64,000 nt of DNA from Dendrolimus kikuchii (lineage: Eukaryota; Arthropoda; Insecta; Lepidoptera; Lasiocampidae), in contig CM034390.1 of the NCBI GenBank assembly GCA_019925095.2, positions 3,521,501 through 3,585,500 of the forward strand, written 5' to 3'. The translations under genes were made by a program, and so were the position numbers. Under the pieces are notes generated by a model, which saw only the letters and a program-made list of their open reading frames with translations, was not told where the DNA came from and did not search any database. This document shows, piece after piece, positions 1 to 11,226 of the stretch (position 1 is its first letter; each line of letters starts with the position of its first letter).

Positions 1-33
1 TAAAGAATATGAAACCCGTAGAAGCAGCATACT

Positions 34-834
34 AAGGTTACATTCCATTAGAGACTCAAAACGACCACGTTCACAACCGCGATTATGCCCGTTCCACTTG
101 TTTGCCGGCGTTACAATCGTAATCCCGAGTGGAACGGCTATTCGACCCACCTCTTGACATGGGTCGTTTTGAGCGTGTGTGATCGAAAATGATGACGTCA
201 TTAGTGACGTTTCCGCCACGACCACAATGACCGCGGTCGCCTTGTGGAACGGCTAACTGGGCATTTTGGGCGTTGTGAGCTACTAATGGAACGCCCTGTA
301 AGGCTACGTTCCATTAGGGACTCACAACGAGCACGTCCACGACCGCGAGTTTTGCCGTTCCACTTGCTTCTTGGCGTAACAATCGTAAACCCAAGTCGAA
401 CGGCTATTCGACCCACCTCTTGACATGGGTCGTTGTGAGCGTTGTGTGATCGAAAATGATGACGTAATTAGTGACGTTTTCACCACGGCCACAACGACCG
501 CGGTCGCCTTGTGGAACGGCTAACTGGGCATTTTGGGCGTTGTGAGCTACTAATGGAACGCCCTGTAAGGCTACGTTCCCTTAGGGACTCACAACGAGCA
601 CGTCCACGACCGCGAGATTTCCCGTTCCACTTCCTTCTTGGCGTAACAATCGTAAACCCAAGTGGAACGGCTAGTCGACCCACCTCTTGACATGGGCCGT
701 TGTAAGCGTTGTGTGATCGAAAATGGTGACGTCATTAGTGACGTTTTCGCCACGACCACAACGACCGCGGTCTCCTTGTGGAACGGCTAACTGAGCATTT
801 TGGGCGTTGTGAGATACTAATGGAACGCCCTGTA
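34..834. repeat. Three tandem copies of a 267-bp MITE-like unit
   Basis: Units run about 34-299, 300-566 and 567-834; units two and three are nearly identical and the first is more diverged. Each unit starts with aaggctacgttccattaggg, ends with ctactaatggaacgccctgta, and these ends are an imperfect inverted repeat. Each unit also holds a gatgacgtcattagtgacgt-like segment. Diverged single copies lie at 12300-12575 and 25879-26255, so this is a dispersed non-autonomous element that was locally amplified in tandem. Short open frames inside it look like chance. Confidence 0.8.
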
Positions 835-2147
835 AGTAATGCTAATAGCCCCGTAAAAACACGAAATTTGAACTATTAACGAAAAACTCCAAAATATTTG
901 CAACTCTATCTATATGACAGTAGTGTTTAAATTATTAAAAAATAATTTAAAACTAATTACGGAACTGCTGTTTTAATTTAACTAGTGGTCGCCCAGGGGT
1001 CGAAATTCGACCATAATTAATTTAAGTTATAAGTTTGTACATTATTAAGGTTCTGTTGTGAAAGACTATACGAGTACTAATACTAATGCTTTTATGTATT
1101 TTTAGATTGAATTTTTACTAGGACTAAATAATGATATTTTTATACGGGTCTTAAGTTAATATATTTAGAATAGGAGGTGGGCACTGAAAATCACGTGCTG
1201 TGGCAGGGTATCTCCCGACACAGCAATACACTGAGTGCCAACCTCGTTTGTCGAATAGCGGCATCTACAAACATATTTTGTCTCGTCTATTTTATAATTA
1301 ATTGTTTGTGTCGCATTAGGCAAATATACGTTTTCTTTCTTAGTACTTCTATAATCACAGATTTCGCCAAGGCTACACTGTTCATTTGACTTTAACAATA
1401 AACAAAAGATTATATATGCGTGTGTGTGTCAAATACATGGTAGTGTGTGTAATGTTTTTTTTTTTATTGATTTGATGTACTTTTTATGCACAATTAAAAA
1501 AAAATATTAGCATTCTGCACTCCGCTATATAAAGTATAAGTGTGCGAAATTTCATACTCCTCCGTCCGTGCAATTTTCGTAAAAAGGGGGTACAAAGTTT
1601 TTGCTTCACGTATTAATATAATGACAATTTCCTGATGTAAAATTGCAAAATATGTGATGTCTCACGAATGTGACCAGTTGTGACGAGAACGGTGGAGGGG
1701 TCAAAAAATTACAAAATTCATGTGACGTCATTTGAGGACGGCCCCTAATCACAATTGGGATGCTTCCAGTTTTTTTTTTAAATCCCGAAACTTTCAATAA
1801 TTGACTTCTCATTTTTTTTCTTTACAAGGAGCTAATAAGGATTATCAATTTATGACTTATTTAAGTTTAAAAATTTGTTTTAAATATTATTAGACTTTGT
1901 AGACGCACTAGTTTTTGAGAAAAAATAATTGCGATATACAGACGGATGGACATGAAAAAAAAAACATAAAAAATTGCTTTTTACCAAAACTGGTACGGAA
2001 CCTTAAAAAGAAACTTACTTATACATTTTGATCAATTTTTAAAATGCAATACCAAAAAATTTCAGTTTTCTTTCCTTCTTTTGAAAATCTACAATACTGT
2101 GTTTAACAATCTGAAACACTTAGTCTGCATATTTTAACCTGAAATAA
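835..2147. repeat. Intergenic stretch with dispersed lepidopteran repeat (family E)
   Basis: No gene was found here. 860-980 and 1500-1760 match other places in the window: the former resembles 3296-3440, 1606-1750 resembles 3425-3540 (shared gatgtaaaattgca and gtgaccagttgtga-like words), and 1500-1620 is an inverted copy of 22235-22370 (shared gtgcgaaatttcatactcct). The rest is AT-rich and featureless. It lies downstream of the HRI-like kinase stop codon. Confidence 0.6.
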
Positions 2148-5100
2148 TCAAGATTTAAAATTAAGTTTGGCCAACATCATCTTCAATTTAGCAATCTCGT
2201 CCTCCTTCGCAGCCAACTCTTCTTTCAACGACCTGATCGTATCGTCCTTATTCTCTTTCAAATTCTTCAATTCTTCCAGAAGTTGACTAGTGTTCAATCT
2301 CTTGCTTGGTCTACGTTGAACTAATTTACCAATGATGTGTGCAATTTTTGGGTAGTTCGCCGTCAAGTGAGCTGGTATTTGACCTTTGCGAAGGTCGGTG
2401 ATGGTCTTGACGCGTTCCATGTCAGTGCTGAACGGTTCCACCATCTCTAACAATATTATGCCAAGGCTGTACATGTCACTCTGAAATGTTAAAAAGAAAA
2501 ATCAGGTGTTTAGTATAGGCCCGACTTTTTTAATAACCGGACAAAAGTTATTATGCATTGAATAAAATACATCATAAAAAAAGTTGTATGAATAAAAGAG
2601 TTGAATGATTTACTTTTATATTCAGTCAGGTTATAATTTTTTTTTAAATTTATTTAGGACTACGAACCATTACACCACTAAGAAAATTTAATAAAAATAT
2701 AAACTATTGGTACATATTTCTTGTGGCGCAAACAGCGATGTTGCCCACAACTATAATTAAAAAAAAAGAATTAAATCCGTCTATCTGTCAGTCAGTTACT
2801 ACCCAGAGAATTACGAATTGATTTTATTCGATTTGGTATACAGTAATAGATGTGAAATTCACTACAGTACTTGACTAATATCTGTTAGTGTTGAGCAACG
2901 GGTACATCCATTGACAACTAAAGAATTTTCTTTTTGTACAAGGAAGGCTTAGAAAAAGTATTATGTCAGCTTCTATATAGTATTTGTAGTAATGTTTCAT
3001 TATGCAGGGTCCGTTCACCTGTGTTAGTTCTAGATATCTTAGCCGCAAACATATCACGCATATGGTTTAATCAATGTATAATATTCACCTCTTTATGTTG
3101 CTTTCAATTTTAATATTGAATAGTTTTTGTTAATAAATTCAATTCCTTACAATACAGTGTAAAACATCTCTTAATTCTCTGATAAGGGACCATCCATACA
3201 TTACGTCACCCAGGAAAGCGGGCGGGATTGGTTGATGAAGTGTGACATTGTATGACAAGGGGTGGGAGGAGTCCTAAATTTCGTGACGTCACATTTCAAA
3301 ATGTAATATATTTAAGCTTTAAAACATCAAAATATTTCCAACTCTATCTGTATGAGCAGTGTTTAAAAAAGAATTTAAACACAAATAAAATTAATTACAG
3401 AGCTGCTGTTTTAATTTAATAATTTCTTGATGTAAAATTGCAATATGTGATGTTACATTAGGGAGGGAGGAGTCTCAAGAATATGACCAGTTGTGATAAG
3501 GATGGGAGAAGTGTCAAAATCATGAAATGGCCCGTAAACATGTATAGACGTCAACCAGACATACTATATTCCAAAGGAGCGAAGCAGTATTCAACTCCGC
3601 AAACATGTGCAACAAGTATTTTTAATTAGAATGCAAAATAACTACACAATTCAATGTTAGTACAAATTAATACTTGAAACACCTAAGTGTTCAACAAAGC
3701 TTGCTTAAATACTAACCTTTGGGTTACACTGTCCATCTAGCTGTTCTGGAGCTGCATACAAATGTGTTCCAAGTGCCAAACCAGAGTGAGATTGCTGCAG
3801 TGGACATGCCAAGCCAAAGTCGCCAAGTTGGACCAATAACCCAATATCGCCAGGCGCCACAAAGACATTACTCGGCTTAACATCATGATGAATAACACCT
3901 CTCGAATGGATATAATGCAAACCTCTTACTAGCTGAGTAAACATGTCTATTAAAACATCAATATGGGTAAAATTAACTGGATATGTAGGATTCGGAATAT
4001 TAAGACAAGGTGAATCATTCGGATCGGAGTTATGGAAGCTCAAATCATCTGAACCTTTTCGTGTCAATGCAAGATGGTTGTTACGCTCGTCCAACCACTG
4101 TTTCAAAGTTTGCTGGCAAAAGGTCATTTGGATGTACAGTGTAGCCCATTTCAAGTTGACCCTTGAACAGTTCTCAAACTCCTTGCTAGACAAAAGCTTA
4201 CAGATAGCATTATCTTCTTCAAACGAATCTGAGTCTTCACAATCTGATTCTGCCAAGTTCTCAGTTGAACTGCTTAAATTCTCCATACTGTTTGATTCAC
4301 GGAATGATATAACAAAGTCGGATACACTTTTTTGTTTCGTTAATTCTTTTGAGTTGTGAGTTTTAAAGGAGGTTATTATATTTGGATGTGCTGAGGAAAT
4401 GAGATTTGAACTTATGGAGAATTCATCGCTGTCTGTATCCATTTGAAATTTATTTTTCTTCTTAACTGTTGATTCTATCATAGGCTCTAACCAGGCTGCT
4501 TTATAGTTCACTATATTCGGGTGGTTAAGGCTTGCAATAGTTTTCACTTCGGACAAATGACTCATAATGGAATTTAGATCTGATGATTTAATGTATACCT
4601 TTTTGACAGCATATTCTACACCGTCAAGTCTGTGGCGAGCTTTGAACACGCTTCCAAAACCTCCACCAGCGATGAAGTAGAGCTCTTCAAATTCTCTATG
4701 ATATCTAGACCACTCTAACCCAGAGGGTTGTATGATAGGCCAGGTAGCTGGAAGACTGATAGGAATCTCAGATCCATTGGCGACAGTGACAAGTTGATAT
4801 AAGGCACGTTGGTACTGACTGCGCATAGCTTCAAACTCGCCCATATTGTATGAATCATCAATCAGATTCATACTATGGAGCTTTTCACAAATAGTGTTAT
4901 AAAGTTGATTGGCACGAATTGTGTCTTTTTCGAGGAGAGAGCATAGCTGTTTGACTAATGACTGGACTAGTAGACTGATTGGTGTTGTAGCTGCTGTGTT
5001 GATGATGTCAATCTGCTGCATGCTTTGCTGAATGAAAGTTTCATGATGACTGTTGCGGGTAACACCTGGAAAATAAATTACAATTATAAAAACAATTGTT

Positions 5101-5156
5101 GAATATACTGTGTTTATAATTCTCAAACCTCCATATTGTTTATTTTGTGTACCTAT
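2148..5156 (-). CDS. EIF2AK1: HRI-like eIF2-alpha kinase (5' end incomplete)
   Basis: Predicted Ser/Thr kinase that phosphorylates eIF2-alpha and lowers translation under stress. Exons on the minus strand: 5129-5156 (28 nt, tentative, weak donor GTTTGAG), 3717-5065 and 2148-2480; the junction NPK|SDMYSLG joins cleanly and matches the HRI family. Visible kinase parts: start of the N-lobe FEELYFIAGGGFGSVF, lysine in YAVKKV, Glu in LSEVK, a Ser/Asp/Glu-rich kinase insert of about 130 residues (typical of eIF2-alpha kinases), catalytic loop VIHHDVKPSN, LGDFGLA, and YAAPEQLDG. The last exon ends in a short coiled coil (KEELAAKEDEIAKLK), also an HRI trait. Oddities: the usual HRD Arg is His, and the first Gly of the glycine loop is Ala. 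The initiator ATG was not found; the first exon may lie further upstream. It may be the orthologue of the silkmoth HRI-like kinase BeK, which I cannot test. Family assignment is strong, start is not. Confidence 0.88.
2481..3716 (-). other. Last intron of the HRI-like kinase
   Basis: Donor GTTAGT after AAG at 3717 and acceptor TTTCAG before 2480. The intron is AT-rich; 3186-3540 carries family E repeat sequence (gggaccatccatacattacgtca onward). No other coding signal seen. Confidence 0.7.
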
Positions 5157-5486
5157 CTGCAATCACTCTTCAGAAATATGATTAGGAGAGATCGACATTT
5201 TCTAGTGATGCGTGTCATAAAATGTGTGATAATAGGGTGTGCAATAAAAGGAGTTAAAGGAGTCAGATATTACTACCTACTATTTATTTCAAGTTATACT
5301 TTAAACACAGTCCTATCCAGTGTTTCATTGAAGTATTTTATTGTAATTATTTTTCCATTCAATGTTACACATTTGACTTAAGAATAGATTAAATAAGAAA
5401 CTAAGAGAACCGGGTTATTTAACATACTTCTTACTTCAATATTTTAATAAGCAAATAGCAAGCATGAAACATTTGGAAATATGTAC

Positions 5487-5796
5487 TTTTTTTTATTGCA
5501 GGAGTTCAGCAGACAGCCAGACGGCCCACTTAATGGAAAGCAGTTACCATCGCCTATAGACATTTGCAACACCAAAGGTGCTACAAATGCGCTGCTGCTC
5601 TCTTAAGGGAGACTGGAACCTGGTCAATAATGCCGAAACACAATCCAAGGTCGTTATGACGGAATATTCCAGACCAGGTGTGGTAGCCATCCAGTCGGGC
5701 AAATGCCCTACCTGGGTGTGGGTTGTTTCATCGCATCTTGTGAAAGGCCACCCCTCTGCAGGAAATTGTATTCTTTCTCCGTTCCTGCACAGATAA
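5487..5796 (-). mobile_element. Family B short element (RTE-like SINE)
   Basis: About 310 bp with poly-T at its low-coordinate end, so the element reads on the minus strand and ends in poly-A after ctcctgcaataaa. The 5' end starts near tgcaggaacggagaaagaa. The same element recurs at 23871, 25547, 27224, 28247, 36296 and 39037. The words gtcgtaagaggcgac near the head and gatggtaaccgctttccatc near the tail resemble lepidopteran RTE-type LINE ends, so an RTE-mobilised short element is likely. Open frames across it are not host genes. Confidence 0.75.
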
Positions 5797-6381
5797 AACT
5801 AAAAGATATTTGTAGATCTAATACCATTAATTGTATATCAGACATAGCAGTGGCATTAAGCCAATAATTATTTTTAAATTAAAATGAGGCCATTGGTTTT
5901 TTAATTAAAAATTAAAGGTTAATTTCAGCTTAAAAGAGAAATGCCTGTCTCCTTCACCAACTAATAAAGAACGGCCATTTGTCCCTCTTATTAAGAAGGA
6001 AATTCACTTAAATCTCAAAGAGCTATCTTAATATAAAAATACCTAGTATGACAAAGTGCAGCTTCATTTTTGTTTTGTTTTGCAATGACCTATTATATTT
6101 CACCAAAATTGATACAACATAAGAAAAGAGCAATGAACTACACATATGTAGTGAAATTGCTTATACTGTTTCATCATCATGTCATTGAAACTAACAGTAC
6201 TTGACATAACAACTGCATCAAACCATAATTTAGGTATTTCTACACACCTTCGATAAGAACGTGTATTATCAAATTGCGCTTACATGAAAACCACGTATAA
6301 TGGTCCTAACAAGTGGTTGCAAGTGTTAAAAACTCATATTCAAGGCTCAAGGCTATCTCGGCTTACTTGACTATATTTAGC
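5797..6381. other. Gene-free AT-rich spacer
   Basis: Between the family B copy and the LINE target-site duplication. I see no gene, hairpin or array here. 6382 onward on the minus strand continues the family A repeat that the LINE interrupted. Confidence 0.5.
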
Positions 6382-6396
6382 AGTTGTATTGTAGGC

Positions 6397-6398
<2 letters not shown>
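6382..6398. repeat. Target-site duplication of the R1-clade LINE, 3' copy
   Basis: agttgtattgtaggcta (17 bp), identical to 11920-11936. It directly abuts the 39-nt poly-T that is the LINE poly-A tail on the minus strand. The same word sits inside unrelated copies of family A at 29882, 37477 and 43979, which gives the empty-site sequence. Confidence 0.9.
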
Positions 6399-6438
<40 letters not shown>

Positions 6439-6841
6439 TTTTGAGGCGAGGGAAAATGCTTAACCGATTTACGCACAAACTGGGTCGTTGCTAGGGGAAC
6501 GACACGCGTCGGTCGGGGGCGATAACACTGCAGCAATAGTATGCTCTTGGCAGCGCTCCGTCCGCGATCGACGTCACAGAATAGTGTGGAAGACTCCGAG
6601 CGTTGCTGCACGGGCGAGCAACCCCAATACCCACTAAAAACCCCCTCCTCCCTGACGACCCTGCGCTTTGAATGTGTTGGAAAGGCTGAGATTTAGAACA
6701 TAGTTACGCCCAGCCGATCCAGCGCAATAAAGTGCCTGGAGTGTGCCCTGGGAGAACACACCCCACTTCGTTGTGCGGGGGTAGAAGGTCCTTTGCTCTT
6801 CCTAGCAAGCTAAAGGCCCCCCGCGGTAAACGGAACCTAAC

Positions 6842-9800
6842 TCAGGGAGGGAAGTAATGCGCGTACCTGCCTCTCCGGGTGCCAGCTGAAGGCCGGCGAC
6901 CTCGATAAGACGCATTGGCACGCGCTGCAGGACTTCTCTCCCTGTCTCGTTCTGCGGCCTCCTTGAGTGACATTACTGTCTCGCAAAAAGTAACCGCAGC
7001 CCCCCAATTGTCGCTGCTCTGCAGCATGGCCTTGACCAAGTCGCAGAGCGAGTCGACTGGACCTACGTGCGTCTCAAGTTCGAAACGCTGCGGCGCCCAT
7101 GCGGCGCACTCGACAAGCGTGTGTAACGCTGTGTCGGGCGCGCCGCACTGGCGGCAGTCCGGGGAAGGCAAGCAGCCCACAATGCGACACAGATACTTAT
7201 CGAAACATCCGTGTCCGGTAAGTATCTGTGTCGTCCTGAAGGTCAGGGTGCCGCTGGTGCGGTTGACCCATTCCGTCAGCTGTGGCCTGATTGCATCCAC
7301 CGTGTAGCCGCCATAGGCCGCAGGGTTGTCGAGCTCTTGAGACCAGACGGCGATCATGGAGGCGGTTTCCCGCTTCCTGATCGCCTCGATTTCGACCTGA
7401 CAGAAGGTCAGGCCTCTAGCTAGGGCATCCTGCCGGGTGCGGCGCACCACTGTCAGGACGTCCGCCTGGAGATGCCAGGGCGGATCGCCTGCCAGGAGGG
7501 TGGCCGCCGTCCGCGACACTGTGCGATACCCCCGTATGGTCCTCACGGCCAGAACCTGCTGCGCCCGTTGCAGTAGGGTTCTGTTGTGGCGGTGAAGTGC
7601 ATTGGACCAGACGGGTGCACCGTACAGTGCCATACTCCTCAGGATGCCAGAGTAAAGTTTCCGCGTCGCACCTCCCGGGCCCCCTACGTTGGGAAGCAGC
7701 CTCGAGAGTGCGCCCGCGGATTTGACGAGTTTGGGAACTAGCTGCTCAAAGTGCGCTTTGAACAGCCATTTCCCATCGAGAACTAGCCCCAGATATTTCA
7801 TCTGGGGCCCTACTCTAATGGCCACCCCTTGGACCGAAACGGTCAAGTCCGCGGGGGGATTGCGAAATTTCCTATGGAACATGATGGCCTCCGTTTTCGC
7901 GGGGGAGACCCTCAAGCCCAGCCTAGCTATTCGATCTACGACAATCGCCAACCCGGCGTTAGCGACGTCCACGGATTCCGCAAATGACGCAGCGCGTGCC
8001 GTGAGTAGGGTGTCGTCCGCAAAGCAGATCAGCCCTACCCCGGGTAGGACCGGAACCCGAAGGATCCAATCATAACCTACGTTCCAAAGAATCGGCCCGA
8101 GGACCGACCCCTGTGGAACGCCGCACGCGACGCGTCTACGACCTACCTCGGGATTGCCGGACTCACCGCCCTCCCAAAGGATATGTCGATCCTGCAGGTA
8201 CGCGCCTAACAGCCTCGTGAGGTACGGGGGGACTCCATGCGCGCGGAGCCCCTCCCTGATCGTCTCATGAGGGAGGCTGTTAAAGGCGTTCGCTATATCT
8301 AGCGACACCGCAAGAACGACATCCTTCGCTTGGACGGCTTCGTCCGTTGACGTTCGCAGCGTCTCGAAGGCGTCCATCGTGGAGCGCCTCCGCCGAAACC
8401 CGAACTGCGTTTCTGAAAGCCCCGGCTCCACAGTGTCGAGATGCTTCACGAGCCGCTCCGCCAAGATCTTTTCGAAGACCTTAGCGACCTCGTTCAGCAG
8501 CACTATGGGCCTGAAGGCGGACGGATCGTTGGGAGGCCGACCTCCCTTGGGAATCAGGCACAAACGACCCTCCTTCCATTGCGACGGGAGCCGACCTGCG
8601 CGAATACAGGCTTCGAACAGTTCCCGCAGCTGCCCGCGTAGATGTTTAGCGGCCAGGAAGAGAAGTCGACCTGGAACCCCGTCGGGTCCCGGTGCCGTCT
8701 TCCTGCCCCGGAGCCGGTCCAGGGCAACGTCTAGTTCCCCCTCGGAGATGGAGTGAGGCTCCTCGTCCGTGGGAGTGTCGGGAACGGGTGGACCCATACT
8801 GGGGGGAGTGAAGTTTCCCGGATCCGGGAAGAGCCCGTCGATAACCGACCGGAGCACCTCGGGTTCGAGCGTTTCCGTGACCGTGGATGTGCAAGGCCGC
8901 AACGTGTTGCGAGCCCCACGGTACGGACGCCCCCAAGGGTCCCGATCGAGCGTCTCGAGGAGCTCGGCCCGAGCCCGGGCTTTCGCTTGCAGTATTGCAA
9001 TCGAAAGGGCCTTTCTGGCCTCCCTAAACTCTCCCACGAGTCCATTTTCCGCGACGTAGTCCGGAGGACGGCGCGCCCTGCAGCGTTTGAGCCTGAGGCT
9101 GATGATGCGAACTGCCTTTCGCATCTCGCCCAGCTCCTCGGTCCACCAGTGGACCTGCTTGCACGGAGGCTGCCGCTTGGAGACGCGAGGCATCGCCGCG
9201 TCGCAAACCCTCGTCAGGGTCTTGCGCATGTGCTCTGCCTGCGACTCCAGGTTCTCGAATTCGACTGGGTAGGCCCAGCTTTCCGTGAGTGCCCACTCCT
9301 CGGCCTGCTCCGGATCGAGCTTGGTAAGGGCCCAACGCGGGAAGAGAGGGGGGCGATGAACAGGGCTCGGACCGGAGGAGGGGGTAAGCTCAAATCTGAT
9401 GTACCGATGATCAGAGAGCGACTCCACCTCCTCCAGCACCCTCCATCCGACAACTCTGCGGGCGGCCGCATGAGTGGCGAATGACAGGTCGATGACCGAT
9501 CCACCCCGCGCGCGCACGCAGGTCTGGACCGATCCCTGGTTCAATATGGTCAGGCCGGATTGAAGAGCCCATTCCTCAACCGTCCGGCCCCTAGGTTCCG
9601 TGAACGTATTTCCCCAGGAACAGTGTTTTGCGTTAAAGTCGCCCATCACGAAGATCGTTTTAGGCGACAATCTGTCTATGGCAGCCCTGATGGCGTCCAA
9701 GTGAAGCTCGAACTCCGCCAGGGGGCGGCTGCGCGAAAAGTAAACGCCTATGACGACGATACTCCCGCTCTCCGCCACCGCATAGCCCTTTCCTCTTTCA

Positions 9801-10018
9801 AGACATGTAAGCGGTGTGCCAGAACCGGCTCTGGCCACCACCGCTACCACGTCGTCGAGGTCGCCCACCCAATTGCCGCAAGGCGGCACGTAATAAGGTT
9901 CGCTTATTACGGCCAAGTTCGCTTGCCACTCCGCCATCGCCTGCAGGCACAAATCCTGAGCGGTGGGGGAGTGGTTTACGTTCGCCTGAAATAGTATTGT
10001 TACGGGCGTACTAGGCAT
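6842..10018 (-). CDS. LINE ORF2: APE endonuclease and reverse transcriptase
   Basis: 1058 residues from ATG at 10018, which overlaps the ORF1 stop in the string ATGCCTAG; an open frame continues 11 codons further upstream but this overlap is typical for R1-clade ORF2. APE endonuclease about residues 1-215: Glu in ISEPY, GDFNAKHCSWG near 123, SVIDLSFA, SDHRY near 203. Reverse transcriptase about 440-720: GPDGVPGRLL, FRPIVLLNEVAKVFEK, QFGFRRRRST, SLDIANAFNSLP, GVPQGSVLGP and catalytic FADD near 665. A CCHC-like Cys/His motif (CRQCGAPDTALHTLVEC) lies near 950. The frame is unbroken and all catalytic residues I can see are present, so this copy could be young or recently active. Confidence 0.92.
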   Translation of the reverse strand: MPSTPVTILFQANVNHSPTAQDLCLQAMAEWQANLAVISEPYYVPPCGNWVGDLDDVVAVVARAGSGTPLTCLERGKGYAVAESGSIVVIGVYFSRSRPLAEFELHLDAIRAAIDRLSPKTIFVMGDFNAKHCSWGNTFTEPRGRTVEEWALQSGLTILNQGSVQTCVRARGGSVIDLSFATHAAARRVVGWRVLEEVESLSDHRYIRFELTPSSGPSPVHRPPLFPRWALTKLDPEQAEEWALTESWAYPVEFENLESQAEHMRKTLTRVCDAAMPRVSKRQPPCKQVHWWTEELGEMRKAVRIISLRLKRCRARRPPDYVAENGLVGEFREARKALSIAILQAKARARAELLETLDRDPWGRPYRGARNTLRPCTSTVTETLEPEVLRSVIDGLFPDPGNFTPPSMGPPVPDTPTDEEPHSISEGELDVALDRLRGRKTAPGPDGVPGRLLFLAAKHLRGQLRELFEACIRAGRLPSQWKEGRLCLIPKGGRPPNDPSAFRPIVLLNEVAKVFEKILAERLVKHLDTVEPGLSETQFGFRRRRSTMDAFETLRTSTDEAVQAKDVVLAVSLDIANAFNSLPHETIREGLRAHGVPPYLTRLLGAYLQDRHILWEGGESGNPEVGRRRVACGVPQGSVLGPILWNVGYDWILRVPVLPGVGLICFADDTLLTARAASFAESVDVANAGLAIVVDRIARLGLRVSPAKTEAIMFHRKFRNPPADLTVSVQGVAIRVGPQMKYLGLVLDGKWLFKAHFEQLVPKLVKSAGALSRLLPNVGGPGGATRKLYSGILRSMALYGAPVWSNALHRHNRTLLQRAQQVLAVRTIRGYRTVSRTAATLLAGDPPWHLQADVLTVVRRTRQDALARGLTFCQVEIEAIRKRETASMIAVWSQELDNPAAYGGYTVDAIRPQLTEWVNRTSGTLTFRTTQILTGHGCFDKYLCRIVGCLPSPDCRQCGAPDTALHTLVECAAWAPQRFELETHVGPVDSLCDLVKAMLQSSDNWGAAVTFCETVMSLKEAAERDRERSPAARANASYRGRRPSAGTRRGRYAHYFPP

Positions 10019-11204
10019 TGGAGATGTCCATTGCGCGTACTCCCGTAACACCCGTGCGTTGTTTCGTCCTCGGATGGACGAATTTGCCCTTCACGTAGGG
10101 AGGCTGGCAGAACCTCGCCAACGTGGGGTGGGCAGCGTTGAGTCCCCCCGCCGCACACGCCGCGCAGTGGGGGTTCCGGGCCGTGCAGTCCGGCATCTTG
10201 TGTCCGCTCTTACCGCAGCGGAGACACAAGTTAGTCCGGTCCGGGCACGTGTCCGGACAGGTCTGGGCGCCATGGCCGACGTTGTAACACCGGTAACAAC
10301 GTATCGGTCTGGCTTCCAGTGCCTCTACCCTCGCCGAGGTGAAGCCTACCACGAGGTAGCCCATCTCGACGATGACTTTGGCAGCAGCGACGGGGCACAT
10401 CACGTACGATGCGCCCAAACCGCCCGGTCCTGCACCGATGTGCTTCGTGCGCACGTCGTCGCGCCGGCATTTGCCGGCGCGCGCGATCGCGTCACGCAGC
10501 CCATCGACCGTGACCGATTCGTCCAGCCCAGAGACGTAAAGCTCCCCACGCTTTACGGGGCGGACGACCTCGGCCATCCCTGCAAGGGCTCCGCGCAGAG
10601 CCTCGGCGACGCGGTCCGCCTTGGCCGCGCTCTCGGGTCCCGGCTGGAACTCGAGAAGGCGCGCGTCCCTGACGGTCCGCACCACCTTCAGCCCCTCGCG
10701 GAGGCCCATGGCCGCGATGTCGACCACCGTCGAGGCCTTCGCGAAGACCTCGCGATAACTGACACCCTTCGCGGCCGCTGCCGGCAGCAGTTTGATGATA
10801 ACTGCGGCCGACTTCGGCTCACGGAATACTACCGCAGGCTTCGCAGCCTGTTTCCGTTGTTGCTGCCCCCGCCCCGACGGCAGGGGAGCAGCTTGCGCCT
10901 GGGTGGGGGGAGGGGGCCCGTCGGCCCTCGCCCCCTTACCCTTTTTCCGCTTGACGACCGTCGTCCACGCCCCCCCCTCTGGGGCGGGGGCGGGGGCCAC
11001 GGGCGCGGGCGGCGGCGCGACGTGTGCGATGCGAGCGCGGACGGCGGGCGCCGCGACGACCGATGTCGCGGCCGCGGGCGCCGTCCGTTGCCTAGGGGCC
11101 GGCCTAGGAGCCGACACCACAGGCACGGGTGCCGTGGCGGGAGCCGTTAATGCAACGGCGGCATCGCGTGCCGCTCTCCGCTGCATTTTCAGCCTCCACT
11201 TCAC
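10011..11204 (-). CDS. LINE ORF1, 3' part (gag-like, zinc knuckles)
   Basis: Open frame of 397 codons, ending four bases inside ORF2. Ala/Pro-rich start, then a gag-like central region, then two clean CCHC knuckles (CYRCYNVGHGAQTC and CLRCGKSGHKMPDC) followed by a third Cys/His cluster (CAAC...H...C). This is the nucleic-acid-binding protein of R1-clade elements. The frame is really the continuation of the open frame at 11227-11949; the two are separated only by the C12-T-A8 tract at 11221-11241. With 11 C residues the two parts would be one reading frame. The first ATG here is therefore probably not a natural start. Confidence 0.85.
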   Translation of the reverse strand: MKWRLKMQRRAARDAAVALTAPATAPVPVVSAPRPAPRQRTAPAAATSVVAAPAVRARIAHVAPPPAPVAPAPAPEGGAWTTVVKRKKGKGARADGPPPPTQAQAAPLPSGRGQQQRKQAAKPAVVFREPKSAAVIIKLLPAAAAKGVSYREVFAKASTVVDIAAMGLREGLKVVRTVRDARLLEFQPGPESAAKADRVAEALRGALAGMAEVVRPVKRGELYVSGLDESVTVDGLRDAIARAGKCRRDDVRTKHIGAGPGGLGASYVMCPVAAAKVIVEMGYLVVGFTSARVEALEARPIRCYRCYNVGHGAQTCPDTCPDRTNLCLRCGKSGHKMPDCTARNPHCAACAAGGLNAAHPTLARFCQPPYVKGKFVHPRTKQRTGVTGVRAMDISNA

Positions 11205-11226
11205 CCCCCCTCTATTCGTCTTTTTT

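Noticed and set aside
6396..6611. Minus strand frame ending in a poly-Lys run
   Set aside because: The Lys run is the LINE poly-A tail; the rest is 3' UTR.
8753..9484. 243-codon plus strand frame opposite LINE ORF2
   Set aside because: Antisense shadow of the endonuclease-RT frame.
10059..11150. 363-codon plus strand frame opposite the LINE ORF1
   Set aside because: Shadow of a GC-rich Ala/Pro coding region; no family features, while the minus frame has zinc knuckles.
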